From the NCBI GenBank assembly GCA_905479535.1, contig CAJQMW010000291.1, positions 1-6,495 of the forward strand: 6,495 nucleotides of DNA, read 5' to 3'. Every line of letters starts with the position of its first letter. The first letter of the stretch is position 1. The DNA comes from an uncultured Maribacter sp. (GTDB lineage Bacteria > Bacteroidota > Bacteroidia > Flavobacteriales > Flavobacteriaceae). Positions 6,020 through 6,495 of this stretch are shown piece by piece. Made by a program: the position numbers and the translations under genes. The notes below the pieces were generated by a model. That model did not search any database. It saw only the letters and a program-made list of their open reading frames with translations, and was not told where the DNA came from.

Positions 6020-6495
6020 AAACTATATTTATTCCCATCTTCTTTATTTTAACTTTCAAAGCCGAAGCCCAGTCTTCGGCTTCTATCATTGCGGATAGTC
6101 TATATGCAATGGGCAACTATACCTTGGCCATTAATGAATACGCTAAAATGGGCAATGAAAGTGCCAACTTACAGATTGCCAGGTCGTACAATTCAATTGG
6201 TAATTATGACAAGGCTATTACGCAGTATGAAACTATAATATTCCAGCATCCAGAATTACAGATAGCCAGTTTTGAACTGGGAAAATTGTACCTAAAGTCC
6301 AACGAGTACGACGAGGCCCGGAAACTATTTTTCAATCTTGCGACTAATGGGTCTGGAAATCCCGAATATCAGTACTACCTTGGAGAGGCCTACAGGGAAC
6401 TAGGGCAGCCGGCCAGTAGTCTGGTTGCCTATAAGAATGCGGTCCAACGAGATAGTACACACCTTAGAAGCCTGTTTCAATTGGGTAAATATTTT
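6016..6495 (+). CDS. Secreted tetratricopeptide-repeat protein, C-terminal part beyond the window
   Basis: Open for all 160 codons from a GTG at 6016 to the window end. The GTG overlaps the M56 stop in GTGA, a classical translational coupling. The first in-frame ATG (codon 32) would remove the signal peptide, so GTG is preferred. Residues 1-18 (KTIFIPIFFILTF then KAEA) form a signal peptide with probable cleavage near Ala18-Gln19. TPR units follow: SLYAMGNYTLAINEYAKMG (28-46), ANLQIARSYNSIGNYDKAI (50-68), ASFELGKLYLKSNEYDEAR (84-102), EYQYYLGEAYRELGQPASS (117-135), and a further one beginning near 149. TPR repeats bind proteins, so this is probably a periplasmic or envelope adaptor working with the M56 protein. 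TPR genes directly after BlaI-M56 pairs are, as I recall, common in flavobacteria. The partner is unknown. Confidence 0.88.
   Translation, partial: MKTIFIPIFFILTFKAEAQSSASIIADSLYAMGNYTLAINEYAKMGNESANLQIARSYNSIGNYDKAITQYETIIFQHPELQIASFELGKLYLKSNEYDEARKLFFNLATNGSGNPEYQYYLGEAYRELGQPASSLVAYKNAVQRDSTHLRSLFQLGKYF

Overview
The window looks like chromosomal DNA from a member of the Bacteroidota, most likely a marine-type Flavobacteriaceae. The evidence is an AT-rich background with moderately AT-rich coding DNA, few Shine-Dalgarno sequences, a clear Bacteroidetes-type -7 promoter box (TAnnTTTG), and an M56 membrane peptidase fused to a TonB C-terminal domain, an architecture typical of this phylum. 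No phage, transposase, tRNA, rRNA or CRISPR was seen.

Left part (1-3089): histidine ammonia-lyase (hutH) runs on the minus strand and leaves the window at its left edge, very close to its natural C-terminus. It is transcribed away from a LysR-type regulator on the plus strand. The 75-bp gap between them carries a perfect 10-bp inverted repeat, so the regulator may control hutH and itself. A small YdjA-like nitroreductase follows the regulator after 15 bp and is probably co-transcribed with it.

Middle (3099-3892): a DUF456 membrane protein lies on the minus strand, convergent with the nitroreductase and only 9 bp from its stop. The 284-bp gap after it is dense in signals. It has two tandem 16-bp operator-like palindromes (AACTAA-N4-TTAGTT) that occupy the -33/-7 region of a good promoter, then a long inverted repeat (16-bp arms) in the predicted 5' leader, then a ribosome binding site.

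Right part (3893-6495): a three-gene, tightly packed operon encodes a BlaI/MecI-type repressor, a BlaR1-like M56 metallopeptidase, and a secreted TPR protein that starts on a GTG overlapping the previous stop by 4 bp and runs off the right edge. The M56 protein has no penicillin-binding sensor. Its C-terminal part is instead a TonB_C domain followed by a short segment resembling the plug of SusC-type outer-membrane receptors. The inferred circuit is that the membrane peptidase senses an envelope signal, inactivates the repressor, and releases the operon from autorepression; the signal is unknown. A G8 tract in the M56 gene lies just after the last membrane segment, and slippage in either direction would cut off the whole C-terminal part.
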